Positions 1 through 8,400 of a stretch of 64,000 nucleotides of DNA are shown here, piece after piece. This DNA comes from Kocuria sp. cx-455 (lineage in GTDB: Bacteria > Actinomycetota > Actinomycetes > Actinomycetales > Micrococcaceae). The notes below the pieces were generated by a model. It did no database searches. It was not told the DNA's origin and saw nothing but the letters and a program-made list of their open reading frames with translations. Both the position numbers and the translations under genes were made by a program. Where the stretch lies: positions 186,001 to 250,000 of the forward strand of contig NZ_JACXBS010000002.1 of assembly GCF_014698015.1 (NCBI RefSeq), read 5' to 3'. Each line of letters opens with the position of its first letter. The stretch's first letter is position 1.

Positions 1-872
1 CCCTCGACCACGCGTTCGCCGCGCTCGCCGCCAATGGCGCGGGGAAGCACCGAGACAATGTCCTCGAAACCGCGGATCGTGGCGTCTACGGCGTGGCGCA
101 GCTGGCCGATCTCGTAGTCGTCCTTGATGAGACGCAGTTCGCTCAGGGCCTCCGTGAGCTTGGCGTCCTTGGCATCGGACTGTTCCAGGTCCACACCGGT
201 GTTCAGCCGTGAGGTGTCCACCAGGGCGTCCATGTTCAGGTCCACATCGCGCACCAGACGGATGCTCATGCCGCCCAGGGCGGCGTTGCCGGCGTTGACC
301 GTGATGGCGTCCTCGAGGCCGGAGAGATCCTCGGTGGGCAGATCGAATTCTTCGCGCAGTTGGCGCAGGGTCGGCCGCGGACCCACCCAGAACTCGCCGT
401 TCTTGGCGTCCGCGTAGAACTCGTCCGAATCACGGCCGGCCATCGGGTGGAAGTACAGGGTGGCCACGTGGCCACTGCCGTTGTCTCCCTCACCGTCCTC
501 GGCGGGTTCCATGACCAGGACGGCCTCGGGCTCGTGATCCACACCCATACCGGTCACGTGGGCGAACGCCGAGTGCGGGCGGAAGCGGTAATCGGTGTCG
601 TTGGAGCGCACCTTGGGGGCGCCGGCGGGAATCACCAGGCGTTCGCCCGGGAACAACCGGGACAGCTTGGCCCGGCGGGCCGCGGCGTACTCGGCCACCT
701 CGGAACGGGGGGTGCCCGTGGTTTCCGGGGCCGCCCAGCCGGAGGCCATGAATTCACGGAAGGCCTCGGTGTCCGGGCGTTGCGAACGGTTGTCCACGCG
801 CTGTTCGAGGGGCTGTTCCGCGGAGTCCTGGGACGCGGCGGACGGGCTGACGTGCTGGGAGCTTGCGCTCAT
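1..872 (-). CDS. pepP: Xaa-Pro aminopeptidase (M24B), N-terminal part
   Basis: This gene runs off the left edge, so only about the first 290 residues are visible and the C-terminal metal-binding pita-bread core is mostly outside. The visible part has the aminopeptidase P N-terminal domain: a run reading about SDTDYRFRPHSAFAHVTG-like (here NDTDYRFRPHSAFAHVTGMG), followed by YFHPMAGRD and, near the edge, the linker helix LRLIKDDYEIGQLRHAVDAT that leads into the catalytic domain. The family removes N-terminal residues next to proline, using two Mn(II) ions. I chose the ATG at 872, which has AAGGAG 12 nt upstream. In-frame ATGs at 884 (no spacing to that ribosome site) and 923 are alternatives. 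It is divergent from the PHP gene. Confidence 0.88.
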   Translation of the reverse strand, partial: MSASSQHVSPSAASQDSAEQPLEQRVDNRSQRPDTEAFREFMASGWAAPETTGTPRSEVAEYAAARRAKLSRLFPGERLVIPAGAPKVRSNDTDYRFRPHSAFAHVTGMGVDHEPEAVLVMEPAEDGEGDNGSGHVATLYFHPMAGRDSDEFYADAKNGEFWVGPRPTLRQLREEFDLPTEDLSGLEDAITVNAGNAALGGMSIRLVRDVDLNMDALVDTSRLNTGVDLEQSDAKDAKLTEALSELRLIKDDYEIGQLRHAVDATIRGFEDIVSVLPRAIGGERGERVVE

Positions 873-969
873 GAACGTGTTCATCTCCTTGGTGCGCTGA
901 ATCGCTGCAATCGTTGCTTCCATGGTGCCACGCGGGTCAAATGTGGGCCTGCGGGTATCGTTGCCGGTG

Positions 970-1821
970 ATGCGCATCGACCTTCATACCCATTCCATTG
1001 CCTCGGACGGAACCGAGACCCCCGCGGACGTCGCCCGTTCGGCCAAGGCCGCCGGTCTGGACGTTCTCGCGTTGACCGACCACGACACCACGGCGGGGTG
1101 GCGAGAAGCCGGTGACGCCGCCGTGACGTTGGGACTGGCCTTCGTCCCGGGTATAGAAATCACGTGCACCACATCCAACGGGGTCTCGGTGCACATGCTC
1201 AGTTACCTCCACGATCCCACCCACGAGCCACTGTTGACGGCATTGGAGTCCTCTCGTACCGGGCGCCTGACCCGCGCTCGGCGCATGGTCGAGTTGCTCT
1301 CGGCGGACTACGACATCACATGGGACGATGTTCAGCGCCACACGGGTACGGATGCCACGGTGGGTCGCCCGCACATTGCGGACGCCCTGGTGGAACTGGG
1401 GATCGTGTCCAACCGCTCCGCTGCGTTTTCCGATATTCTCTCCGGGCGCTCGCCGTACTACGTGCGGCACACGACCATGGATCCGGTGGAGGCCATCAAG
1501 TTGGTTCGCGCCGCCGGGGGTGTTCCGGTCTGCGCCCATCCCATGGCGCCCACGCGCGGGCGGATCCCCACGGAAGCAGATTTCGACGCCATGATCGACG
1601 CCGGGCTGGCCGGGCTGGAGGTCGCCCACCGGGATAATCCGGATGAGACGAGGGCCATCCTGATGCAGATGGCCGCGGACCACGACCTGATCGTGACCGG
1701 CTCCAGCGACTACCACGGCAAGGGCAAACCCAATCTCCTGGGCGAGAACTCCACCTCGGTGAAGTCGCTGACCCGGATTTGCGAGCAAGCCACCTCGGGC
1801 ATCGAGGTTCGCTGGCCGTAG
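970..1821 (+). CDS. PHP-domain phosphoesterase
   Basis: A 283-residue protein of the PHP (polymerase and histidinol phosphatase) superfamily, resembling the stand-alone YciV/RNase AM-type phosphoesterases. Metal-binding motifs are visible in order: HTH at residues 6-8, LTDHDTTAGW near residue 34, and GSSDYHGKGK near residue 250. These match the usual three-metal PHP site. The family hydrolyses phosphoester bonds in nucleotides or 5' ends of nucleic acids; the substrate here is not shown by sequence. The ATG at 970 is preferred because the HTH motif then starts at residue 6, as is normal, although the frame stays open to 922. It is convergent with the methyltransferase at 1895. The 73-nt gap between them holds no clear hairpin. 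Confidence 0.85.
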   Translation: MRIDLHTHSIASDGTETPADVARSAKAAGLDVLALTDHDTTAGWREAGDAAVTLGLAFVPGIEITCTTSNGVSVHMLSYLHDPTHEPLLTALESSRTGRLTRARRMVELLSADYDITWDDVQRHTGTDATVGRPHIADALVELGIVSNRSAAFSDILSGRSPYYVRHTTMDPVEAIKLVRAAGGVPVCAHPMAPTRGRIPTEADFDAMIDAGLAGLEVAHRDNPDETRAILMQMAADHDLIVTGSSDYHGKGKPNLLGENSTSVKSLTRICEQATSGIEVRWP

Positions 1822-1894
1822 GTGGTCCGCGCGGTGTGGCCGTGTTGACCGGAAAAACTACGGGTCTGGGCACGGCGCATGGGGCACCTTCGCA

Positions 1895-2764
1895 TTAGAG
1901 CAAGTGGACCGCTGTGCCGGGGAACCGTTCCGTCATGACCTCCACGGCCTCCGGGTTCACGTCCACGCACACGAACTTGCGGCCGAGCAACGTGGCCGCG
2001 GCCCCCGTGGTCCCGGAACCCGCGAAGAAATCCAGCACCCAGTCCCCGGGGCGCGAGGAGGCCGCAATCATGCGCCGCACGATGCCCACGGGTTTTTGGG
2101 TGGGGTAGCCGGTCTTCTCCTTGCCGGTGGGGGAGACAATGGTGTGCCACCAGACATCCGTGGGCAGTTTGCCGCGCGCGGCCTTTTCGGGCCCGACCAG
2201 TCCGGGCGCCATGTAGGGCTCGCGGTCCACCTCCGCGGAATCGAAGTGGTAGTTCTTGGGATCCTTGACGTACACCAGGATCGTGTCGTGCTTGGAGGGC
2301 CACTTCCGGGTGGATTTGCCGCCGAAGTCATAGGCCCAGATGATTTCGTTGAGGAAACTGGTGCGCCCGAATAACGCGTCCAGCATGATCTTCGCGTAGT
2401 GCACCTCCCGGTAGTCCAGGTGCAGGTACAGGGTGCCGTCACGGGTGAGCAGCCTTCTGGCCTCCGCCAGCCGTGGTTCCAGGAACGCCAGATAATCCGC
2501 GAACGAATCGTCGTAGCGGCGCAACTGGCCCATGACCGTCTCGTACGAGCGGCCGGAGAATCCCACGCGATCACCCTGCCCGTCCGGTACGGGAATCGAC
2601 GTGGTGGTCCGGCGCACCTGGGTCCGGCCCGTGTTGAAGGGCGGATCCAGGTAGATCACGGTGAAGGACTCATCCGGAAGAGCGCGCAGCACCGCCAGGT
2701 TCTCACCGGCAATGATGCAACTGTCACCGAGGGGATCGAACCGGAACGAGTCCTTCACCGACAC
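1895..2764 (-). CDS. DNA methyltransferase, N6-adenine/N4-cytosine beta class
   Basis: A 289-residue site-specific DNA methyltransferase. The catalytic motif IV, DPPFNTG, lies at residues 40-46, and the S-adenosylmethionine motif I, FAGSGTTG, lies at 247-254. This order (motif IV before motif I) defines the beta class. The protein transfers a methyl group to adenine N6 or cytosine N4 in a specific DNA site, which cannot be read from the sequence. The start is GTG at 2764, only 6 nt after the stop of the upstream DEAD-box helicase gene, so translation is probably coupled and the two genes share a transcript. No restriction endonuclease gene is nearby, so it looks like an orphan, possibly regulatory, methyltransferase. 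Confidence 0.88.
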   Translation of the reverse strand: MSVKDSFRFDPLGDSCIIAGENLAVLRALPDESFTVIYLDPPFNTGRTQVRRTTTSIPVPDGQGDRVGFSGRSYETVMGQLRRYDDSFADYLAFLEPRLAEARRLLTRDGTLYLHLDYREVHYAKIMLDALFGRTSFLNEIIWAYDFGGKSTRKWPSKHDTILVYVKDPKNYHFDSAEVDREPYMAPGLVGPEKAARGKLPTDVWWHTIVSPTGKEKTGYPTQKPVGIVRRMIAASSRPGDWVLDFFAGSGTTGAAATLLGRKFVCVDVNPEAVEVMTERFPGTAVHLL

Positions 2765-2770
2765 GCCGCG

Positions 2771-4444
2771 CTACTCGGCGCTGGGGCTCGCCTGCTGGGC
2801 CCCGCCCTGCTGGCCGTTGCCCCGGGCCTGGTTCTGGGACGACGGGCGACGGCGGCGACGACGGCGCGTGCGGCCCCCTTCCGTGGCCTCCACGGTCTTT
2901 TCCCGTTCGGACTTCTGACGCTCCGCGCGAGGCTGGTCGTCCTGGGCCTTACGGGGCGAGGACGAGTTTCCGTCGCGATCACGGCCGCCGCGGCCCCGGA
3001 CACCCTGGCGGGTGCCGGACGAGCGGGAGTCTCCGCTGCGGCGTCGTGAACCCGAACCCTCGCGGGGGCCGCGAGCCTTCTTACCGGGCTCGCCCAGGTC
3101 CTCGAGAGTTTCAGCGTCCAGGCCCTCGTGGGTGCGGCGGGCCTTGGGGAGCCGGCCTTTGGTGCCCTTGGGGATGTTCAGATCGGTGTACAGGTGCTCG
3201 GAGGACGAGTAGGTTTCCACCGGCTCGGGAACACCGAGCTCGAGGGCCTTGTCGATCAAGCGCCAGCGGGGGACATCGTCCCAGTCGACGAACGTGACGG
3301 CCGTGCCCTTGTTACCCGCGCGGCCGGTGCGGCCGGTGCGGTGCAGGTAGGTCTTCTCGTCCTCGGGGCATTGGAAGTTGATCACGTGGGTGACGTCTTC
3401 CACGTCAATACCGCGGGCGGCCACGTCCGTGGCGACCAGTACGTCCACCTTGTTGTTGCGGAACGCGCGCAGCGCCTGCTCACGAGCACCCTGACCCAGG
3501 TCACCGTGCAGCGGGGCCGCGGCGAAACCGCGGTGAATCAGCTCGTCGGCCAGTTTGGCGGCCGCGCGCTTGGTGCGGGTGAAGATGATGGACCGACCGC
3601 GGCCCTCGGCCTGCAGGATGCGGGCCACCACCTCGTCCTTGTCCAGGTGGTGGGCGCGGTAGATGACCTGGCGAATGTCCTTCTTGGTGCTGCCTTCGTC
3701 CGGGGCGGCGGCACGGATGTGCATCGGGCGGGTCATGTAGCGGCGGGCCATGGCCACCACGGGGCCCGGCATGGTGGCCGAGAACAGCATGGTCTGGCGC
3801 ACCTCGGGAACCGCACTGAGCAGCTTCTCGACGTCCGGGAGGAACCCGAGGTCCAACATCTCGTCGGCCTCGTCCAACACGACCATGCCCACATGGCTCA
3901 GGTTCAGGTAGCGCTGGCGGTTGAGGTCGATCAGGCGCCCGGGGGTGCCCACGACAACCTCCACGCCGCGCTTGAGCTCCTCGATCTGGGACTCGTAGGC
4001 GCGGCCACCGTAAATGGTGGCCACACGGGCGTTGCGGGTCTTGGCGGCCACGGCGAGGTCGTTGCCGACCTGAACGGCGAGCTCGCGGGTGGGGACCACG
4101 ATCAGGGCCTGCGGGGCCCCGGGGAACGCAAGCTTGTCCCACCCGGCGTCGTCCCGGCCGATTACCCGCTGTAACGCGGGAATGCCGAAGCCCAGGGTCT
4201 TACCGGTGCCGGTCTTGGCCTGACCGATGATGTCCTGGCCGGACAGCGCCACGGGCAGGGTCATGGCCTGGATGGGGAAGGGAGAGGTGATGCCATGGTC
4301 GGCCAGTGCAGCCACGATGTCCTGGCGCACGCCGAAATCCGCGAACGTGTGCGTTACTTCGGGTTCTGCTGTGGCGATGGCCTGGGTTCCGGCCTCGTCG
4401 GTGTCCGGGCCGTTGGGCTCGGTGGTTACGGTAATTTCGGTCAC
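2771..4444 (-). CDS. DEAD-box RNA helicase (RhlE-like)
   Basis: A 557-residue ATP-dependent RNA helicase. The Q motif runs over about residues 34-59 (FADFG to FPIQ). Walker A is AKTGTGKT at 76-83, then PTRELA at 118-123, GTPGRLID, DEAD at 191-194, SAT, DVAARGIDVEDV and HRTGRTGRAG. The last roughly 110 residues are a very basic, low-complexity tail ending in a run of eight arginines and a Gly/Gln/Ser-rich end, typical of RNA-binding tails in actinobacterial RhlE-like proteins. The frame is open to 4573, but GTG at 4444 has GAAGGA five nt upstream and starts just before the Q motif, so it is preferred. Known roles of the family are mRNA decay, ribosome assembly and cold adaptation. The methyltransferase follows 6 nt downstream. 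Confidence 0.9.
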   Translation of the reverse strand: MTEITVTTEPNGPDTDEAGTQAIATAEPEVTHTFADFGVRQDIVAALADHGITSPFPIQAMTLPVALSGQDIIGQAKTGTGKTLGFGIPALQRVIGRDDAGWDKLAFPGAPQALIVVPTRELAVQVGNDLAVAAKTRNARVATIYGGRAYESQIEELKRGVEVVVGTPGRLIDLNRQRYLNLSHVGMVVLDEADEMLDLGFLPDVEKLLSAVPEVRQTMLFSATMPGPVVAMARRYMTRPMHIRAAAPDEGSTKKDIRQVIYRAHHLDKDEVVARILQAEGRGRSIIFTRTKRAAAKLADELIHRGFAAAPLHGDLGQGAREQALRAFRNNKVDVLVATDVAARGIDVEDVTHVINFQCPEDEKTYLHRTGRTGRAGNKGTAVTFVDWDDVPRWRLIDKALELGVPEPVETYSSSEHLYTDLNIPKGTKGRLPKARRTHEGLDAETLEDLGEPGKKARGPREGSGSRRRSGDSRSSGTRQGVRGRGGRDRDGNSSSPRKAQDDQPRAERQKSEREKTVEATEGGRTRRRRRRRPSSQNQARGNGQQGGAQQASPSAE

Positions 4445-4781
4445 GATGGTCCTTCGTTTCGGGTACATCGCGGGGCCCGGCAACGGCGCGCTCGTCACCG
4501 TCCCGGTGAGGGGATGGGAGGCGAGAGCGCCGGGGGCCGCCGCGCGGCGAAGTGGAAGCCGATCGTGAAACAAATGCGGATCCGGGGCTCACGGAGCGTT
4601 GCGCACAGCAACTATTCCGGGCCAACTCGGACCAGCGAAAAGTGAACGTAACGGTCTCATCCGACGACCGGTCATCCTGTCAACGGTCTCCAGTGTAACC
4701 GCCCGCAGCGCAAAGCACCGCCTCACGGACGTGAGACGGTGCTTTGCCGGGGGCGGTCGCCGACCTGAGGGCCGGCCCGCG
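4445..4781. other. Intergenic region between DUF3107 gene and helicase start
   Basis: A gene-free stretch of 337 nt on the leader side of the DEAD-box helicase. It contains the terminator hairpin at 4710-4747 and, on the minus strand, a leader of up to about 260 nt before the helicase GTG. Long leaders are common for cold-inducible RNA helicases. I see no convincing -35/-10 pair and no supported small gene. Confidence 0.5.
4710..4747 (-). terminator. Strong hairpin terminator downstream of DUF3107 gene
   Basis: Perfect 11-bp outer stem (GCAAAGCACCG at 4710-4720 with CGGTGCTTTGC at 4737-4747), one C/A mismatch, then a 5-bp inner stem (CTCAC/GTGAG) closing a GGAC loop. It lies 35 nt after the stop of the gene ending at 4782 on the minus strand. 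There is no U-run, as is common in high-GC actinobacteria. It separates the DUF3107 unit from the helicase-methyltransferase unit. Confidence 0.8.
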
Positions 4782-5015
4782 TCAGTTCTGCGACAGCGGA
4801 GTGAAACCCACGTGGCGCTTGGTTTCGGTGCCGGTCTCCACGTAGCCGATGCTGGCGGAGGGAACCACGGTGGTGGTTCCCTTAGCGTCCTTGAGGACCA
4901 GGGGAGTCCCGGAACTGAGCGCCCGTGTCACCTCGGCCTCGACCTCTTCGGCCGTCAGGTCCGCGTTGACCGACAGCTCACGGCCCACGTTCTGGATACC
5001 GATCTTGATCTCCAC
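4782..5015 (-). CDS. DUF3107 family protein
   Basis: A 77-residue protein matching the small actinobacterial DUF3107 family (M. tuberculosis Rv3208A/TB9.4 is the relative I recall). It begins MEIKIGIQNVGRELSV, has an acidic helix (TAEEVEAEVTRAL), and a short beta-rich end with VVPSASIGYVE, and ends in GF. Family function is unknown. The start is GTG at 5015 with AGGAGG about 9 nt upstream. A TetR gene precedes it on the same strand and the helicase follows after a terminator. The same neighbours (TetR, DUF3107, RhlE-like helicase) occur together in mycobacteria. Confidence 0.85.
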   Translation of the reverse strand: MEIKIGIQNVGRELSVNADLTAEEVEAEVTRALSSGTPLVLKDAKGTTTVVPSASIGYVETGTETKRHVGFTPLSQN

Positions 5016-5101
5016 GTCGGTTTACCTCCTACTTGGTTTGAGGGGCCCGGCTCGACGAGCGAGCCTCACACCCGGTACTGGAACATCAGTCTAGGAGCCC
5101 G

Positions 5102-5758
5102 TCACTGCCAGTCTTCATCCAGGATGCTGATTCCGCCCCAGGCTAAACGGAACACCTGCTGCTGCGCCTGCTGCCGGGTGGCACTGCCCGGGTGCTGCGC
5201 CCAGTACACGGCAGCGGTCTGCACCATTTGCACCAGGCTTCGGCCCAGCATGGCTGCCTGGGTGTGGGGCAGGCCCACGTTCGGTCCGAGGACGGACGCA
5301 ATGATGCCGGCAATGCTGTCGTAGAAGTCATTGAGTTTGTCCGCGACCTCCGGGAAGGCCAAAAGGTCCGCGCTGAAGACCAAGCGGTGGGCCTGGGGCT
5401 GGTGTTCCACGAACTCGAAGTGGGTGTTGATCATGGATTCCACGCGCGTGCGGTTCACGTCGCTCGCCGCCAAGGAATGGTCCAGTTTGGCGGTCAGATC
5501 CACCAGCGTGTGTTCCACCAGGGCCAAGTACAGCTCTCGTTTACCCGGGAAATGCTGGTACAGCACGGGTTTGGACACACCGGCGGCGGCGGCAATGTCG
5601 TCCATCGAGGTGGTGTGGTACCCGCCATCCGCAAAAGCGTTCAGGGCCGTGGTCAACAGCTGATCCCGGCGGTCTTCTTTGGCCATACGCGGTGCCCGCC
5701 CGTAAGGGGAGGTACCGGTGAGCGTTTGCTCCGGTTGACTGTTCGGTTGCGGATTCAT
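5102..5758 (-). CDS. TetR/AcrR family transcriptional regulator
   Basis: A 218-residue TetR-type repressor. The N-terminal helix-turn-helix is clear at about residues 27-75: RRDQLLTTALNAFADGGYHTT, then MDDIAAAAGVSKPVLYQHF, the classical TetR recognition region. The rest is an all-helical ligand-binding and dimerization domain of unknown ligand. The frame is open far upstream, but ATG at 5758 with GAGGAGG six nt upstream is the obvious start. It begins 37 nt after the hemA stop on the same strand, so it is probably transcribed with hemA. Its position matches M. tuberculosis Rv3208, next to Rv3208A. Control of neighbouring genes is possible but not shown by any operator I can see. Confidence 0.9.
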   Translation of the reverse strand: MNPQPNSQPEQTLTGTSPYGRAPRMAKEDRRDQLLTTALNAFADGGYHTTSMDDIAAAAGVSKPVLYQHFPGKRELYLALVEHTLVDLTAKLDHSLAASDVNRTRVESMINTHFEFVEHQPQAHRLVFSADLLAFPEVADKLNDFYDSIAGIIASVLGPNVGLPHTQAAMLGRSLVQMVQTAAVYWAQHPGSATRQQAQQQVFRLAWGGISILDEDWQ

Positions 5759-5795
5759 TGTGGTCCTCCTCGTGGCGGACGGGCCCGCCAGATGG

Positions 5796-7124
5796 TTAGC
5801 CGACCGCGCGATCCCGCGCAGTGGTCGAGGGGGATTGCTCCGCGGGGGGATTCTGCGCGGCCTCATGGTGTACCGGGGCGGCCACCTCGATGCCGTACAG
5901 CGCTTCCAATCCGGTGATGTATTCATCTGCTCGGCCCTGGGAGGCCAATTGCCGTGCTCGCACCGTTGGGGTGTGCAGCAAGGAACGGACCATGCGCCGC
6001 ATGGCCATTTCGATTTGATCCTCGGCCCCCGTGCAGCCGTGGTGCGAGCGAACCTTTTCCATTTCGGCGTCGAGAACGGCCATGGTGTGCTTGCGCAGGG
6101 CGACGATCGCGTCGTCCATGGTGCGGGCGTTCTGGGCGGCCTCGAATGTCTGGGCGGCCTGGAGGACGATGTCGCTGGCTGCGGCCACGGATTCTCCCGT
6201 TTCCTCAGGCGCGGCCACGCGCACGGATTCCAAAGTGATCAGTTCCACCTCCGGCAGGTCCGCAATGGCAGGGTCGAAGTCACGGGTCAGCGCCAGGTCC
6301 ACCACGGTGCGTGGGCCCTCTGGGAAGGCGGACGCCGACATGGGGGAGGAGCCGCCCGAGCACCCGATGATGACGTCCGCGCGGCGCAGTGCAGCGGGTA
6401 GATCGGCGTCGGAGACGGGGCTGCCCCCGCGCTGATCGGTGAACTGTTCGGCGCGCCCCGATCCCGAGTACACCTCGATGTCCGCGCAGCCCCTGTCGCG
6501 CAGAGCGGCCATGGTGGCCCCGGCGTACGCGCCGGTTCCGAAGACCAGCGCGCGACGCTGCGGCCATGACCGGGCGGTGATGTCGTCTGCGAGGTCCAGT
6601 GCCACGGAGACAATCGACCGGCCGCGTTCACCGAGTTCGGTGCGGGAGCCCACCTCGCGGGCGGTGCGGGCGGCGGACTCGAAGAGCTGAACCAAATGAC
6701 TGGAGACCGTGCCGGACTGCTGCGCCTGATTCAGGGCGCGGCGGACCTGACCGGTGATTTCACGTTCGCCCACCACGGCGGATTCCAACCCGGACACCAC
6801 TGTGAACAAATGGCGGGGGACTTCCACGCCGGTGTAGGCGTCCATGGTTTCGAGGACGAACCGTTCGTCCAGGCCCGCCCGCTGCGCGATACGCTCCACG
6901 ATTTCCTGCTGGGCGAGGGTCACCTGACCCGTGGGATCCCCGTGCGGGTCGGTCTTCAGCTCGCCGTAGAGCTCCAACCGGTTGCACGTGGAGAGGGTGA
7001 CCGCGCCGTTGAGGGCACCTTCCGAGACCGCTTCTTCAGCCACACCGAGGGCACCGGTGCTGAGCCGTGCCACGGTGTTGAGGTCGACGGAGCGGTGCGA
7101 GGCGACAAGACAGAAAAGGACCAC
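5796..7124 (-). CDS. hemA: Glutamyl-tRNA reductase
   Basis: A 442-residue enzyme that reduces the glutamate on tRNA-Glu to glutamate-1-semialdehyde with NADPH, the first committed step of C5-pathway tetrapyrrole synthesis. The nucleophilic cysteine is Cys47 in TLSTCNRLE. The catalytic segment is followed by a Rossmann NADPH domain (VFGTGAYAGATMAAL) and a C-terminal helical dimerization domain. It starts with GTG at 7124, giving the expected MVLF-type N terminus. There is no real Shine-Dalgarno sequence; a TAGAAT hexamer ends 9 nt upstream, so the mRNA may be nearly leaderless. It is divergent from hemE and is followed by the tetR gene. Confidence 0.95.
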   Translation of the reverse strand: MVLFCLVASHRSVDLNTVARLSTGALGVAEEAVSEGALNGAVTLSTCNRLELYGELKTDPHGDPTGQVTLAQQEIVERIAQRAGLDERFVLETMDAYTGVEVPRHLFTVVSGLESAVVGEREITGQVRRALNQAQQSGTVSSHLVQLFESAARTAREVGSRTELGERGRSIVSVALDLADDITARSWPQRRALVFGTGAYAGATMAALRDRGCADIEVYSGSGRAEQFTDQRGGSPVSDADLPAALRRADVIIGCSGGSSPMSASAFPEGPRTVVDLALTRDFDPAIADLPEVELITLESVRVAAPEETGESVAAASDIVLQAAQTFEAAQNARTMDDAIVALRKHTMAVLDAEMEKVRSHHGCTGAEDQIEMAMRRMVRSLLHTPTVRARQLASQGRADEYITGLEALYGIEVAAPVHHEAAQNPPAEQSPSTTARDRAVG

Positions 7125-7133
7125 AATCCAGCC

Positions 7134-7139
7134 ATTCTA
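7134..7139 (-). promoter_or_regulatory. Candidate -10 element for hemA
   Basis: On the minus strand this reads TAGAAT, with 9 nt between it and the hemA GTG start. Transcription would begin at or within a few nt of the start codon. No good -35 is seen 17 nt upstream, which is common in actinobacteria. Confidence 0.45.
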
Positions 7140-7248
7140 GACGAATACTTCTGGTGTACTCAGCATAACCATGCCGCGCGCAGCTTGCTCGGCCGCGGAC
7201 AGTTCGTCAATAAAACTCCCATCTTTCCTTGGCACAATGGGAAGCACT

Positions 7249-8400
7249 ATGACTTCCCAGGATTTCCGCGCCGCCGCGCCCCGCGACCCCGCACACCGAA
7301 CTGAGCCCACCGAGCAGCAGTCGTGGGATCAACGCATTGCAGCACTGAGCTCCGAGCACCCGCTCAAGCGTGATGAGATGGCCAACTCCGCGCTGATCCG
7401 TACGCTGCGCGGGTTGGACGCACCGCACACTCCGGTGTGGTTCATGCGGCAAGCGGGGCGCTCACTTCCCGAGTACCGCGAGGCACGCGTGGGTACCGGC
7501 ATGCTGGAGGCCTGTCTCACCCCCGCGCTCGCCGCCGAGATCACCGTGCAGCCGGTGCGCCGTCACGGGGTGGACGCCGGCATTTTCTTCTCGGACATCG
7601 TGGTCCCCATGAAGCTCGCCGGCGTGGGTGTGGACATCGTGGCCGGCCGCGGCCCCGTCCTGGATGAGCCCGTCCGCACCGCCGCCGACGTCGCTGCGCT
7701 ACCCGAACTCCCCGACGCCGCCCTCGATCCCATTCGTGAGGCCGTTTCCCGGACCGTGGAGCTGCTGGGCGACACCCCCTTGATCGGTTTCGCCGGCGCC
7801 CCGTTCACGATCGCGGCGTACGCGGTGGAAGGGGGACCGTCCAGGGATCACCTGCGGCCGCGCACCATGATGCACGCGGACCCGCGGGCCTGGGACGCCC
7901 TGGCGCAGTGGGCCGCACGGACCTCCGGCGCGTTCCTGCGAGCTCAGGTCGAGGCAGGTGCGTGCGCGGTGCAGCTGTTCGACTCGTGGGCCGGGTCGTT
8001 GTCGCTGGCCGACTACCTGGAACACGTCCAGCGGCACTCCACGGATGCCCTGGGAGCGATTGCCGATCTCGGTGTGCCGCGCATTCACTTCGGCACCGGT
8101 ACCGGGGAGCTGCTGGCTGCTATGCGGGATGCCGGCGCGGACGCCGTGGGCGTCGATTACCGCATCCCCCTGGACACTGCCGTGGAGCGGGTCGGGAAGC
8201 GTACGGTGGTACAAGGCAACATCGACCCCGCGTTACTGGCTGCCCCTTGGCCGGTGTTGCGCGAACACGCTCGCGACGTGCTGCGGCGCGGACAGAGCGC
8301 GCTCGCACACGTGGTGAATTTGGGTCACGGTGTTCCTCCGGAAACCGACCCGGAGGTATTGACCAAGCTTGTGGCCTTCATTCACGAGGAGACGCAGTGA
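7249..8400 (+). CDS. hemE: Uroporphyrinogen decarboxylase
   Basis: A 383-residue enzyme that decarboxylates the four acetate side chains of uroporphyrinogen III to give coproporphyrinogen III. The signature PVWFMRQAGRSLPEYR lies at about residues 64-79, and the second family motif GFAGAPFTIAAY follows further on. An extension of about 40 residues precedes the core. I chose ATG at 7249; ATG at 7237 is in frame and possible. It is the first gene of the run hemE-cgoX-chdC-cpfC-hemC-hemD-hemB-hemL and overlaps the next start by 4 nt. Confidence 0.95.
   Translation: MTSQDFRAAAPRDPAHRTEPTEQQSWDQRIAALSSEHPLKRDEMANSALIRTLRGLDAPHTPVWFMRQAGRSLPEYREARVGTGMLEACLTPALAAEITVQPVRRHGVDAGIFFSDIVVPMKLAGVGVDIVAGRGPVLDEPVRTAADVAALPELPDAALDPIREAVSRTVELLGDTPLIGFAGAPFTIAAYAVEGGPSRDHLRPRTMMHADPRAWDALAQWAARTSGAFLRAQVEAGACAVQLFDSWAGSLSLADYLEHVQRHSTDALGAIADLGVPRIHFGTGTGELLAAMRDAGADAVGVDYRIPLDTAVERVGKRTVVQGNIDPALLAAPWPVLREHARDVLRRGQSALAHVVNLGHGVPPETDPEVLTKLVAFIHEETQ

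Noticed and set aside
360-1115. 251-codon plus-strand frame over the first gene
   Set aside because: It is antisense to the aminopeptidase P reading frame, which shows family motifs; the antisense product is Gly/Arg-rich and spans the divergent promoter.
1895-2764. Restriction-modification system
   Set aside because: Only the methyltransferase is present; neighbours are a PHP phosphoesterase and an RNA helicase, with no endonuclease or specificity subunit.
7908-8396. N-terminal extension of the cgoX frame into hemE
   Set aside because: The extension overlaps hemE out of frame and is Arg/Gly-rich; GTG at 8397 overlaps the hemE stop and begins just before the FAD motif.
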